This document shows, piece by piece, positions 11,970-22,439 of a DNA stretch of 64,000 bases. Source of the stretch: Lamellibrachia columna (taxonomy: Eukaryota > Annelida > Polychaeta > Sabellida > Siboglinidae); contig OY759273.1 in NCBI GenBank assembly GCA_963662155.1, positions 25,006,373 to 25,070,372 of the forward strand. Direction: 5' to 3'. Under the pieces are notes generated by a model. It was not told where the DNA came from, made no database searches, and was given only the letters and a program-made list of their open reading frames with translations. Within the stretch, counting starts at the first letter, position 1; each line of letters starts with the position of its first letter. A program made the translations under genes and the position numbers.

Positions 11970-12530
11970 TAAAAAATTATTATAACTTTCAGTATGGAAT
12001 AACAACTGGCTAAATAGAATTTGATTACAGAACACATGCTGGACTATTCCAAAAATTATGTTACAAGTTCATTCGAGTGAGCTGAAAAAGTGAGTGTATT
12101 CGAGTATCGTACTAGAATACAGACTGTCTCAAGCTGAAGTAGCTCATATATTTGTGTTCTGCCCACCACAGGTGGTGGTTCCTTGTGTATGTAAGCAACT
12201 CCAACAACTAGGTAGGACATAGATTTTTTGCATCAATGCATGATTTTCATTTACCTTTAACAACAGTCTAAATTTAAAAAAATTCTGCACAGTTACCATT
12301 TTTATTTGGGGTAAGACCACAGTTGACCTTCCTGTTTACTGTTTCACACGAATGTAGGGCACGCGATATTGTGAAATGTGAACTTTATAAATTCATATTA
12401 TGTGACATGAGCGCCTTTGAGCATGAATATTCACAAGTTTGTTTATAGAAGCTATTGGCTGTGAAATAGTGCATTTTTTGGAGAGTTAACTGGCGGAGGG
12501 ATTTATGGGAATTTTTCTGCTATGGGCCAC

Positions 12531-13312
12531 GTGGGCGCATGAATACACGTCGGAAACTGCCAGCAATCCTGAAGGAGTGGTTTGCACAACTCTGTCAAAG
12601 TCATCCTGGCTTAGCCGTGGCAACCAAACCCCACTGCTAACCCCACTGGGTTCCTGTTGGATTGCTGCATCTGATTGTTTGTGGTAACAGTGGCTGGTCT
12701 TGAAGCCACCAATTTTCATCTTAATTCCACAAGCAGGTGGACATTTCTCCTCACTCTTTCTACTACTACTACTACTACTATCATGTGTTGTCTCCTCCAT
12801 TTTAAAATCCCAGGTAAATCCAAGTAAAATTACTAATGAAAGTGACAAAACCGTTATCTGAATGCAAAGACGTCTAATCCACCTGAGAAACAAGATGACA
12901 GTGACAGGAGACCAGTATATTAGGGGGGGGGGTGGGGACATCTTCAATCTAATGCAGCCTCCCTCTGATAAGTTACATCAAAGCAGAACAAGTCACATTA
13001 TAATATAATTACTTAGCAGTCAACTTTTGTTTATTTCAGTTAATTAGACACAGTCACCTTTACTCAAGTCCATGTGAAGAGCACACATCTATTGGGAGTT
13101 GAGAAAATCCTGGACAGGCCTAGCTGTTATCTGATATGGCCTAGTGAGCTGATGTAACTGTTTCACATGGAAGGTGAGTTGTTTTTGAGGACTCCACTAA
13201 GTAGGTTATGTAATGTTATGCAATTCGACAAGTTGATGTGTCTGTCTTTTCAGTAATCCACACTCAAAGGTGATATTTGGGTCTGTTTACATAGGTGTAT
13301 TGTGGCTCCAGG
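12531..13312. mobile_element. Mutator-like deletion derivative 5
   Basis: Same deletion junction. It is nearly identical to derivative 3, 2.68 kb upstream, apart from CCACAAGCAGG in place of CCACCAGCAGG and a longer G run at the marker. Confidence 0.88.
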
Positions 13313-13873
13313 TAAAAAATTATTATAACTTTCTGTATGGAATAACAACTGGCTATATAGAATTTGATTACAGAACACATGCTGGACTATTCCAAAAATT
13401 ATGTTACAAGTTCATTCGAGTGAGCTGAAAAAGTGAGTGTATTCGAGTATCGTACTAGAATACAGACTGTCTCAAGCTGAATTAGCTCATATATGTGTGT
13501 TCTGCCCACCACAGGTGGTGGTTCCTTGTGTATGTAAGCAACTCCAACAACTAGGTAGGACATAGATTTTTTGCATCAATGCATGATTTTCATTTCCCTT
13601 TAACAACAGTCTAAATTAAAAAAAATTCTGCACAGTTACCATTTTTTTTTGGGGTAAGACCACAGTTGACCTTCCTGTTTACTGTTTCACACGAATGTAG
13701 GGCACGCGATATTGTGAAATGTGAACTTAATAAATTCATATTATGTGACATGAACGCCTTTGAGCATGAATATTCACAAGTTTGTTTATAGAAGCTATTG
13801 GCTGTGAAATAGTGCATTTTTTGGAGAGTTAACTGGCGGAGGGATTTATGAGAATTTTTCTGCTATGGGCCAC

Positions 13874-14658
13874 GTGGGCGCATGAATACACGTCGGAAAC
13901 TGCCAGCAATCCTGAAGGAGTGGTTTGCACCACTCTGTCAAAGTCATCCTGGCTTAGCTGTGGCAACTAAACCCCACTGCTAACCCCACTGGGTTCCTGT
14001 TGGATTGCTGCATCTGATGGTTTGTGGTAACAGTGGCCGGTCTTGAAGCCACCAATTTTCATCTTAATTCCACCAGCAGGTGGACATTTCTCCTCCCTCT
14101 TTCTACTACTACTACTACTACTACTACTATCATGTGTTGTCTCCTCCATTTTAAAATCCCAGGTAAATCCAAGTAAAATTACTAATGAAAGTGACAAAAC
14201 CGTTATCTGAATGCAAAGACGTCTAATCCACCTGAGAAACCAGATGACAGTGACAGGAGACCAGTATATTAGGGGGGGTGGGGACATCTTCAATCTAATG
14301 CAGCCTCCCTCTGATAAGTTACATCAAAGCAGAACAAGTCACATTATAATATAATTACTTAGCAGTCAACTTTTGTTTATTTCAGTTAATTAGACACAGT
14401 CACCTTTACTCAAGTCCATGTGAAGAGCACACATCTATTGGGAGTTGAGAAAATCCTGGACAGGCCCAGCTGTTATCTGATATGGCCTAGTGAGCTGACG
14501 TAACTGTTTCACATGGAAGGTGAGTTGTTTTTGAGGACTCCACTAAGTAGGTTATGTAATGTTATGCAATTCGACAAGTTGAGGTGTCTGTCTTTTCAGT
14601 AATCCACACTCAAAGGTGATATTTGGTTCTGTTTACATAGGTGTATTGTGGCACCAGG
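13874..14658. mobile_element. Mutator-like deletion derivative 6
   Basis: Same deletion junction. It carries the longest (TAG)n run of the array, lengthening the Ser tract, and an AACTAAAC change that places a stop in the transposase remnant, so the minus-strand frame ends early at 13967. Confidence 0.88.
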
Positions 14659-15203
14659 TAAAAAATTATTATAACTTTCAGTATGGAATAACAACTGGCT
14701 ATATAGAATTTGATTACAGAACACATGCTGGACTATTCCAAAAATTATGTTACAAGTTCATTCGAGTGAGCTGAAAAAGTGAGTGTATTCGAGTATCGTA
14801 CTAGAATACAGACTGTCTCAAGCTGAAGTAGCTCATATGTGTGTGTTCTGCCCACCACAGGTGGTGGTTCCTTGTGTATGTATGCAACTCCAACAACTAG
14901 GTAGGACATAGATTTTTTCCATCAATGCATGATTTTCATTTACCTTTATCAACAGTCTAAATTAAAAAAAATTCTGCACAGTTACCATTTTTATTTGGGG
15001 TAAGACCACAGTTGACCTTCCTGTTTACTGTTTCACACGAATGTAGGGCACGCAAAATTGTGAAATGTGAACTTAATAAATTCATATTATGTGACATGAG
15101 TGCCTTTGAGCATGAATATTCACAGGTTTGTTTATATATAGTGCATTTTTTGGAGAGTTTAACTGGCGGAAGGATTTATGGGAATTTTTCTGCTGTGGGC
15201 CAC

Positions 15204-15983
15204 GTGGGCGCATGAATACACGTCGGAAACTGCCAGCAATCCTGAAGGAGTGGTTTGCACAACTCTGTCAAAGTCATCCTGGCTTAGCCGTGGCAACCAA
15301 ACCCCACTGCTAACCCCACTGGGTTCATGTTGGATTGCTGCATCTGATGGTTTGTGGTAACAGTGGCCGGTCTTGAAGCCACCAATTTTCATCTTAATTC
15401 CACAAGCAGGTGGACATTTCTCCTCACTCTTTCTACTACTACTACTACTACTATCATGTGTTGTCTCCTCCATTTTAAAATCCCAGGTAAATCCAAGTAA
15501 AATTACTAATGAAAGTGACAAAACCGTTATCTGAATGCAAAGACGTCTAATCCACCTGAGAAACCAGATGACAGTGACAGGAGACCAGTATATTGGGGGG
15601 GGTTGGGGACATCTTCAAACTAGTGCAGCCTCCCTCTGATAAGTTACATCAAAGCAGAACAAGTCACATTATAATATAATTACTTAGCAGTCAACTTTTG
15701 TTTATTTCAGTTAATTAGACACAGTCACCTTTACTCAAGTCCATGTGAAGAGCACACATCTATTGGGAGTTGAGAAAATCCAGGACAGGCCCAGCTGTTA
15801 TCTGATATGGCCTAGTGAGCTGAAGTAACTGTTTCACATGGAAGGTGAGTTGTTTTTGAGGACTCCACTAAGTAGGTTATGTAATGTTATGCAATTCGAC
15901 AAGTTGAGGTGTCTGTCTTTTCAGTAATCCACACTCAAAGGTGATATTTGGGTCTGTTTACATAGGTGTATTGTGGCACCAGG
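15204..15983. mobile_element. Mutator-like deletion derivative 7
   Basis: Same deletion junction. The marker region reads TATTGGGGGGGG instead of TATTAGGGG, which removes the upstream in-frame start. Its spacer leads straight into the full-length element. Confidence 0.88.
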
Positions 15984-16788
15984 TAAAAAATTATTATAAC
16001 TTTCAGTATGGAATAACAACTGGCTATATAGAATTTGATTACAGAACACATGCTGGACTATTCCAAAAATTATGTTACAAGTTCATTCGAGTGAGCTGAA
16101 AAAGTGAGTGTATTCGAGTATCGTACTAGAATACAGACTGTCTCAAGCTGAAGTAGCTCATATATGTGTGTTCTGCCCACCACAGGTGGTGGTTCCTTGT
16201 GTATGTATGCAACTCCAACAACTAGGTAGGACATAGATTTTTTGCATGAATGCATGATTTTCATTTACCTTTATCAACAGGCTAAATTCAATTTTTGTCT
16301 GCACAATTACCATTTTTATTTGGGGTAAGACCACAGTTGACCTTCCTGTTTACTGTTTCACACGAATGTAGGGCACGCGAAATTGTGAAATGTGAACTTA
16401 ATAAATTCATATTATGTGACATGAGTGCCTTTGAGCATGAATATTCACAGGTTTGTTTATAGAAGCTATTGGCTGAGAAATAGTGCATTTTTTTTAGAGT
16501 TTGACTGCCGGAGGGATTTATGGGAATTTTTCTGCTATGGCCCACGTGGGCGCATGAATGCACAGCTATTTTTTGTAAATATTGACGGGCATCGCACATG
16601 GGGGCATTTTAAAAGAGCTGGAAGCATGTGATTTTGATAAACGTTGGTGAGCATGTCAATGAGATGATGGCAGTTGCTGCACATTTATTTCTGGATTTTT
16701 GATGGTCAGGTTTTCTTATAATCAGACAAAACGTTAACATGGCCACCAATGCAATTCCCAACTGTGGTGTGACTCCAAATAGAGTGTC

Positions 16789-17268
16789 ATGGCAACGGAA
16801 ACAGAATACATGGATGTTGATTTTTGTAAAAAGTACACTGCAAAATTACAAGAAAAGGTGGTATTGTCTGCCAATGGGCAGTGTCAGTTGTGGAGAGGGT
16901 GCAAAAAAGGTAAATTCAGTGACTATGGTGTGATTAATTGCCGTTTTGAGTGTGGCTACAGAACGGTTACAGTGCATCGTTTAAGTTATATGCTTGAACA
17001 CAAAATGACACGTGTTGAACCTGGCTTAGATGCCAGTCATCTTTGTCATAACAGTCTGTGTCTGACAGCAAGTCATATCTCTATGGAGCCACATTCCATA
17101 AATAACAACAGGCAATATTGTGTTAGTCAAAATGTATGCTTTAGTCATGCACCATATCCAAAGTGTATGTTGCAATTCAGGGTATTTCAATGGCAATGCA
17201 ATAGTAAAACTTACATTTTTCTAGATGTGTTGAATCCTTCAGTTTTTTCAAAGTGTCGTCTGCTGTAG
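16789..17268 (+). CDS. I-PpoI-like His-Me finger (zinc-binding) endonuclease, copy 1
   Basis: This is a 159-residue intact ORF. It has the zinc-binding His-Me finger pattern of the I-PpoI family (zf-His_Me_endon). Cys32 in QCQLWRGC starts the domain, followed by YGVI (46-49) and VHRLSY (62-67). Then come ASHLCHNSLC (82-91, with catalytic-type His84 and zinc-type Cys86 and Cys91), ASH (His96), SINNNR (Asn105-107, the metal-binding Asn) and the second zinc set Cys111, Cys117, His120 and Cys126. Known members cut double-stranded DNA with a bound divalent metal. All key residues are present and the ORF is open in both copies of the element. It faces the transposase convergently across 225 bp. An upstream overlapping frame at 16739 lacks the motif, so the ATG at 16789 is used. 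Its role (cutting targets, resolving ends, or a domesticated intron-type enzyme) is not known. Confidence 0.85.
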   Translation: MATETEYMDVDFCKKYTAKLQEKVVLSANGQCQLWRGCKKGKFSDYGVINCRFECGYRTVTVHRLSYMLEHKMTRVEPGLDASHLCHNSLCLTASHISMEPHSINNNRQYCVSQNVCFSHAPYPKCMLQFRVFQWQCNSKTYIFLDVLNPSVFSKCRLL

Positions 17269-17492
17269 TCAATATTATGCAGTTGTGTCTGTCAGCCCAT
17301 GCTGAGTGATGTCTTCGAATGTCGATTGATGTATAGCTCACAAGATGGCACCATGTGCCAGTCATGGTCCATTGTCTGTTGGTGGTTTCTTGTATTGTAG
17401 TTGCAGGTCTATGAGTGATGAAACTGGGAGAAAGTAGAAAGTTCACATTTGTAAGAAGTGTTCTGTTTTCTGTTTGTTTCATAATCTACCCT

Positions 17493-19829
17493 CTACTTTC
17501 TGCTGGCATAACTGTGATCAGCAGACTTTCGTGATCGCAATGAATAAGGATGATCTTCCCTGTTTGCAGTTGGCAGTGTTGTCTTTCTGCGGCGACTCCT
17601 TGTGACCACTGGCTTAACTACTGCTGCTGGCGTTTCTGAAGCTGGCCTTTTCTTCCCTTTACGAGTAGATGGTTTTGGATCAAGCTGACACTTCAGGTAT
17701 CGATCTTCTGGACGGCGGTTTCTGTTTGAATCGAAGTAGTTCTGCATGCGCTTTAACTTGGTATGACGGATATGCAGACGCACTGATGATCGACGTTTGT
17801 ATTGTCTCTGGTATTCCACCTCATGCTGGATTTGCTTGACAGCTCTAGCGACCTGTCCACCTCTCGTAATAGGACAATGTACATTCTCCAACTTGCGCAA
17901 CATTGAATTCCCCGCTCCATAATTTATGCGATCGATCACTGACCTCACTCGTTCATTTGCATTTCTACTGAATTTAACATTCTTCGGCAATGAAGCACTG
18001 AATGATCGGTTAATGGATTCATTCTTGTCAGTTGTAAGTCTGTGTCGTGTCATCTGGAGTGCTGAATTTCCAAGTCGCATTTCTATTAATCCTTTAAGTG
18101 TTGCTCGGTCTTCATCTGTCATATTGAGTCGTGTCAGGCCACATGCCTTCAAATGCTGTGACCTTTTCCACCAGTTGTTTCGCTTGCCTCCACGACAGAC
18201 AATTCCATGTCGGTGGGTGACAGTTCTGACATGAGCCAGAATAACAGTCCAGTGTTGCTTGGATTATCTTTGGCATCTTAGTAGTTATCATTCTAATGTC
18301 ACCAGCATAAAGTGTGACCTTTTCCACCAGTTGTTTCGCTTGCCTCCACGACAGACAATTCCATGTCGGTGGGTGACAGTTCTGACATGAGCCAGAATAA
18401 CAGTCCAGTGTTGCTTGGATTATCTTTGGCATCTTAGTAGTTATCATTCTAATGTCACCAGCATAAAGTGTAGATTTTCTGGCATCGTGTTCTTACATCC
18501 TCTGCAAAAATTGTCTTGTTTTCAGCTCTCACCATGGCATTCTCTCCCGGGAACATTCTGGATGAGAAAGATGCTCTCATGATATGTCAGAACTGTGTCT
18601 GACCGAGATGTGTTGTGTCAGCCTGCCGTTCTGCCGCGACTGTTGGCATGGCATCCTGTAACCCATGAAATGCTTTCGCATCACCGTCTGTTGCAACGAA
18701 TTTTAGTCCGACCTGTTGCTGGGCAAAGCTCACTCCGATTTGGCGGCCTATTTCATATTCTGACATTGGATCGACCACACGAATCGTGGCTGTACATCCT
18801 TGATGGCCTGTGCACGACACATTTTGACCTTGATTGCGAAGTGATGAGCCTAGTTTGCATAGCTTGTTTTCCATGTGAAAACCTAGAATCTCATGCTTGT
18901 CCGTCTGCCATTCAATCGCGGTTCCCACTGCTTGACTTGCACTCTGTCCACAACCGTAGCTGTTTTTCAGGGATGTTGAGTTGTACCTCACATCCATGCT
19001 TATATTGATTGGTGCATTTCCTGGAAGACCACGCAGAACATTTATCTCTGGTTTTTTCCCTCTTCTGCTGTAGGTCATCAGTCGTGGACTGAGAAGTAAT
19101 TGTGGCAACCCGGTTGGATGTCCTTTGCATCCCGCTTCGACTTGGGGGAGGTGTGTTTGTTGTGGGCAGAATGTGTCGCAACTTTGTGTTTCCCATCATT
19201 GTATCTTGTAGTCCTACATGGAAGGCTACATTTGGAGCACACGGTTTCTGACCACGACTGCCCGTGTTTACTTCGGAATACAGTTTATACATACGTGACT
19301 TGTAGTGACAGGCTGTACAGGACAATGACTGTTGCCAACACAAACCAATTTTTTTCTCATGTACTTCGAAGTGTGGAAGAATACATGTGCCCTCTCTGCT
19401 AGCATGCTCTTTAAAGCAATCATTCCACATTGCTGCATTTTTGTCCACACTAAGTAGACGCATTTCAGAAACTGCATGAGTATCTGTCTTTTCGTCAGCT
19501 TGAAGATAGATGTCTGTTAGGTCAGGGCATTGATCAAGCTGTGGCCGTAGAATTTTGCTCGTGCCTGGCCGACCCTCTGCGTCTGAAACTGCCAGCAATC
19601 CTGAAGGAGTGGTTTGCACCACTCTGTCAAAGTCATCCTGGCTTAGCCGTGGCAACCAAACCCCACTGCTAGCCCCACTGGGTTCCTGTTGGATTGCTGC
19701 ATCTGATGGTTTGTGATAACAGTGGCCGGTCTTGAAGCCACCAATTTTCATCTTAATTCCACCAGCAGGTGGACATTTCTCCTCACTCTTTCTACTACTA
19801 CTACTACTATCATGTGTTGTCTCCTCCAT
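17493..19829 (-). pseudogene. Mutator-like transposase, decayed, copy 1
   Basis: The pieces lie in changing minus-strand frames. N-terminus from the ATG at 19829: MEETTH, Ser run, GVWLPRLSQDDFDRVV, then Cys pairs, SEV..GSRGQKPCAPNVAF and PPPSRSGMQR, typical of Mutator-like transposase domains. A frameshift at an A6 run near 19055 leads into INISMDVRYNS (first catalytic-type Asp) and VATDGDAKAFHGLQ (DGD motif, second Asp). A TGA follows GQTQF near 18587. Then come KMPKIIQATLDCYSGSC, a further shift near CACCCACCG, and KACGLTRLNMTDED to the basic C-terminus at 17493. A 156-bp tandem duplication lies inside. Family members cut and paste DNA with a DDE active site. This copy cannot make a full protein unless frames are bypassed. 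The longer frame to 19973 adds hydrophobic residues that look like translated UTR. Confidence 0.85.
18160..18471. repeat. 156-bp tandem duplication inside the transposase, copy 1
   Basis: Two adjacent copies of a 156-bp unit (52 codons, starting with GACCTTTTCCACCAGTTG on the plus strand) duplicate the Cys-rich part after the catalytic domain. Since 156 is a multiple of three the frame is kept, and a 111-codon frame spans both. The identical duplication is in copy 2 (55163-55474). Confidence 0.95.
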
Positions 19830-20338
19830 TTTAAAATCCCAGGTAAATCCAAGTAAAATTACTAATGAAAGTGACAAAACCGTTATCTGAATCCAAAGAC
19901 GTCTTATCCACCTGAGAAACCAGATGACAGTGACAGGAGACCAGTATATTAGGGGGGGTGGGGACATCTTCAAACTAGTGCAGCCTCCCTCTGATAAGTT
20001 ACATCAAAGCAGAACAAGTCACATTATAATATAATTACTTAGCAGTCAACTTTTGTTTATTTCAGTTAATTAGACACAGTCACCTTTACTCAAGTCCATG
20101 TGAAGAGCAAACATCTATTGGGAGTTGAGAAAATCCTGGACAGGCCCAGCTGTTATCTGATATGGCCTAGTGAGCTGACGTAACTGTTTCACATGGAAGG
20201 TGAGGTGTTTTTGAGGACTCCACTAAGTAGGTTATGTAATGTTATGCAATTCGACAAGTTGCGGTGTCTGGCTTTTCAGTAATCCACACTCAAAGGTGAT
20301 ATTTGGGTCTGTTTACATAGGTGTATTGTGGCACCAGG

Positions 20339-20945
20339 TAAAAAAATATACTTTCCTTTTCAGATTTTTCAAAATGTTTCTGTCCAACATGACTCCCTCT
20401 ACCTTTCCCCGAGCATTCGCTCCCTGTTGTATCCGGCATCGCATTTCTACCTCTGAATGCTCATCCTCATTAACCATTCCTCCAAGTTACACAAAGCCAT
20501 CCACTTGGTTGAACTCCTCATCATCCAAACTAATGTTCAAGTCCTCTCTCTGATGTCAAACACACATCTCTTCTGTCTTCTCCCGGCTCATTATCGGTCC
20601 GTGCTTCTTGAACATCCTCTTCCATTGCTCCAACACTTCCTGTAGTTCTTGTTTTTTGTCTGCTATCATGGCCAGATCGTTTGCATACATCCCCTTTCTG
20701 AGAACATCCTTCATGCTGATCTTCCTGCTGATTAGTGCCACCACCATGATAAAGAGTAAAGGGTCATTTCCTTGCCTCTAACCGATGTTAACTTTAAACT
20801 CTTCCGACAACCCATATCCAACCACAACTCTTGTTTTTGTTCTCAGGAACATGACAGTTATGGGTGTTGCACGCCATGACACAGAACTGACTAAATACAA
20901 CCAACTCATTACAAAGTCAGACTCCCAGATAAGTCAGACTCCCAG
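20339..20945 (-). mobile_element. RTE-like LINE, 5' part, right of the array
   Basis: On the minus strand 20556-20747 reads ISRKISMKDVLRKGMYAND and then LAMIADKKQELQEVLEQW, a reverse-transcriptase palm with the catalytic box as YAND instead of YADD. It continues through an LNISL-like thumb stretch toward 20345. Sequence above 20770 (CCGATGTTAACTTTAAACTC) is the upstream RT part, which occurs again at 24236-24392 and 57780-57945. The missing 3' half is at 6900-7572, on the far side of the array. Confidence 0.8.
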
Positions 20946-21042
20946 ATAAGTTATTTTGTAATTTCTGTAAACTATTATAATGATCAAACTACAACACTGA
21001 CTGATATGTATTGCCTGTATAGACTTGATGTCATCATTCCAG

Positions 21043-22241
21043 GTGCCACCATCAAACCTCAGTCACAAAAGTCAGTACACAACATGACTACATCAGTGGA
21101 CGACACAGAGCCATTCGATTACACAACAACTGACGTACCAGCAGTAAATACGTCACGACAGGACGGCGTCGGTGTCACCTGGGACAAACCACACAAGGAT
21201 GAGAACATCGGCAGCGTAAGTTCTTGGCTCATGCTGATTATTGCACTCACAGCCAAGTCAGTCTTTACGCAGACATTACAGCTTACTTGAAGTGTAAAGT
21301 GATTGCTGTACTGACAGCCCAGTCAGTCTTTACACAGATATTACAGCTTACTTGAAGTGTAAAGTGATTGTTGTACTCACAGCCAAGTCAGTCTTTACAC
21401 AGATATTACAGCTTAGTTGAAGTGTCAAGTGATTGTTGTACTCACAGCCCAGTCAGTCTTTATTCAGACATTACAGCTGACTCGAATTGAAAAATTATTC
21501 TTCCACTCACATACCAGTGAGTCTTTATATAGGCCATACAACTGACTCAAAGTGTCAAATAATTATTGCACTCACATACCAGTGAGTCTCTATACAGATA
21601 TAACAGCTGACTTGTAGTGTAAAGTGATTTTTGCACTCGTAACCCGGTTAGTCTTTCACGGACATTACAGCTTACTAGAAGTGTAAAGAGCTCTCTTGCA
21701 TTAAAAACACGCGGGAAGGAGTTGTAGACCGAACTGCCCCAGGTATATGGGTAGCTGTCTTGCCCCAGGGGGCACCAAGATGGCTTTTTGGGGTATTTTT
21801 ACTGCTGCAAATGTTGATCCTTTTATGGTCGTCGGCACACTGCTTCAAATGTTCATCCTATCATTCCACTAGTATTCAACAGATGTGTAATATAGATGTA
21901 ATGTTTGGTCGAATTATATATATTTTTGGAATGGAACCATTAGTTGATTCAGACAGAAAAGGAAGCATTTAAGTAGACAGGTTTTCTTACACCTATGTGT
22001 AACAAGATATTTGTAAAAAAAATGTGTAACATATTCACATGGCCTGCATTAAAAGAAACTGTAGAAAATTTGACCCATTCATTTATTGGCTTTTCGGATG
22101 ATGAAATGACGACATCTGTTAATATCATTGCAGACACAATGGGTAAGCTCTTTACTCCATCTCTCGTGAGTAGTACGTCACCACGAAGAAGTGAGTTGGT
22201 TGTTGTGCATCAATCAGCTGAGATTTTACCAGAAGCATATG
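21043..22241 (+). pseudogene. Receptor-like gene remnant, duplicon copy B
   Basis: Only the equivalents of exons 3 (21043-21215, DVPAVNTSRQDG to ENIGS) and 4 (ending 22241, SAEILPEAYG before gtaagt) are present, because the copy starts after exons 1 and 2. Differences from copies A and C are few and fall in amino-acid-changing positions as readily as silent ones, so I see no sign of selection. Confidence 0.4.
21237..21665. repeat. 65-bp minisatellite, copy B
   Basis: Same array as in copy A, about seven units, with a few private substitutions (for example a Thr-type change GTACTGACAGCCC in the second unit). Confidence 0.85.
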
Positions 22242-22439
22242 GTAAGTGAGCAAGGAATATATATTTAGACTGAATTAATATTACACCATTAATTATTTCA
22301 ATACTATGCGGGAAAGTTCATTTTGGCAAAAGTGTACCCTGTACGTGAAAACGCCCACATACAAATGTATTTATTATTACCTTTGTTAAATTTAATTTAT
22401 ATAAATGTTATAACTTATTGTATTATTAAAAAAAATACC

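Larger units (their letters stand above)
7573..16545. repeat. Transposon-derived satellite, 1.34-kb units
   Basis: Seven tandem units precede the full-length element. The marker CCAGTATATTA (one base varies) falls at 7573, 8894, 10234, 11572, 12912, 14261 and 15585, giving periods of 1321-1349 bp. Each complete unit has about 776 bp of an internally deleted Mutator-like element, from GTGGGCGCATGAATACAC to GGCACCAGG, and a spacer of about 561 bp. Units starting at 8894 and 11572 share private variants, as do those at 10234 and 12912, so there is a two-unit higher-order period of about 2.68 kb. Each unit carries the first roughly 100 codons of the transposase on the minus strand and a (TAG)n run of changing length. 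Confidence 0.93.
16546..20338. mobile_element. Full-length Mutator-like element with His-Me endonuclease, copy 1
   Basis: The order on the plus strand is: left end GTGGGCGCATGAATGCAC, endonuclease ORF (plus), 225 bp gap, transposase pseudogene (minus), right end CATAGGTGTATTGTGGCACCAGG. The left end and the reverse complement of the right end are similar (TGGGCGCATGAATACAC..CTAT against TGGTGCCACAATACACCTAT), suggesting imperfect terminal inverted repeats. No target-site duplication was found. It is the last unit of the satellite. The block 16546-20950 recurs at 53549-57952, including the same right-hand LINE flank, so at least one of the two copies arose by segment duplication, not clean transposition. 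Confidence 0.8.

Noticed and set aside
18595..19008. 137-codon plus-strand ORF opposite the transposase
   Set aside because: It is antisense to the DVRY/DGD-bearing frame and has no domain of its own.
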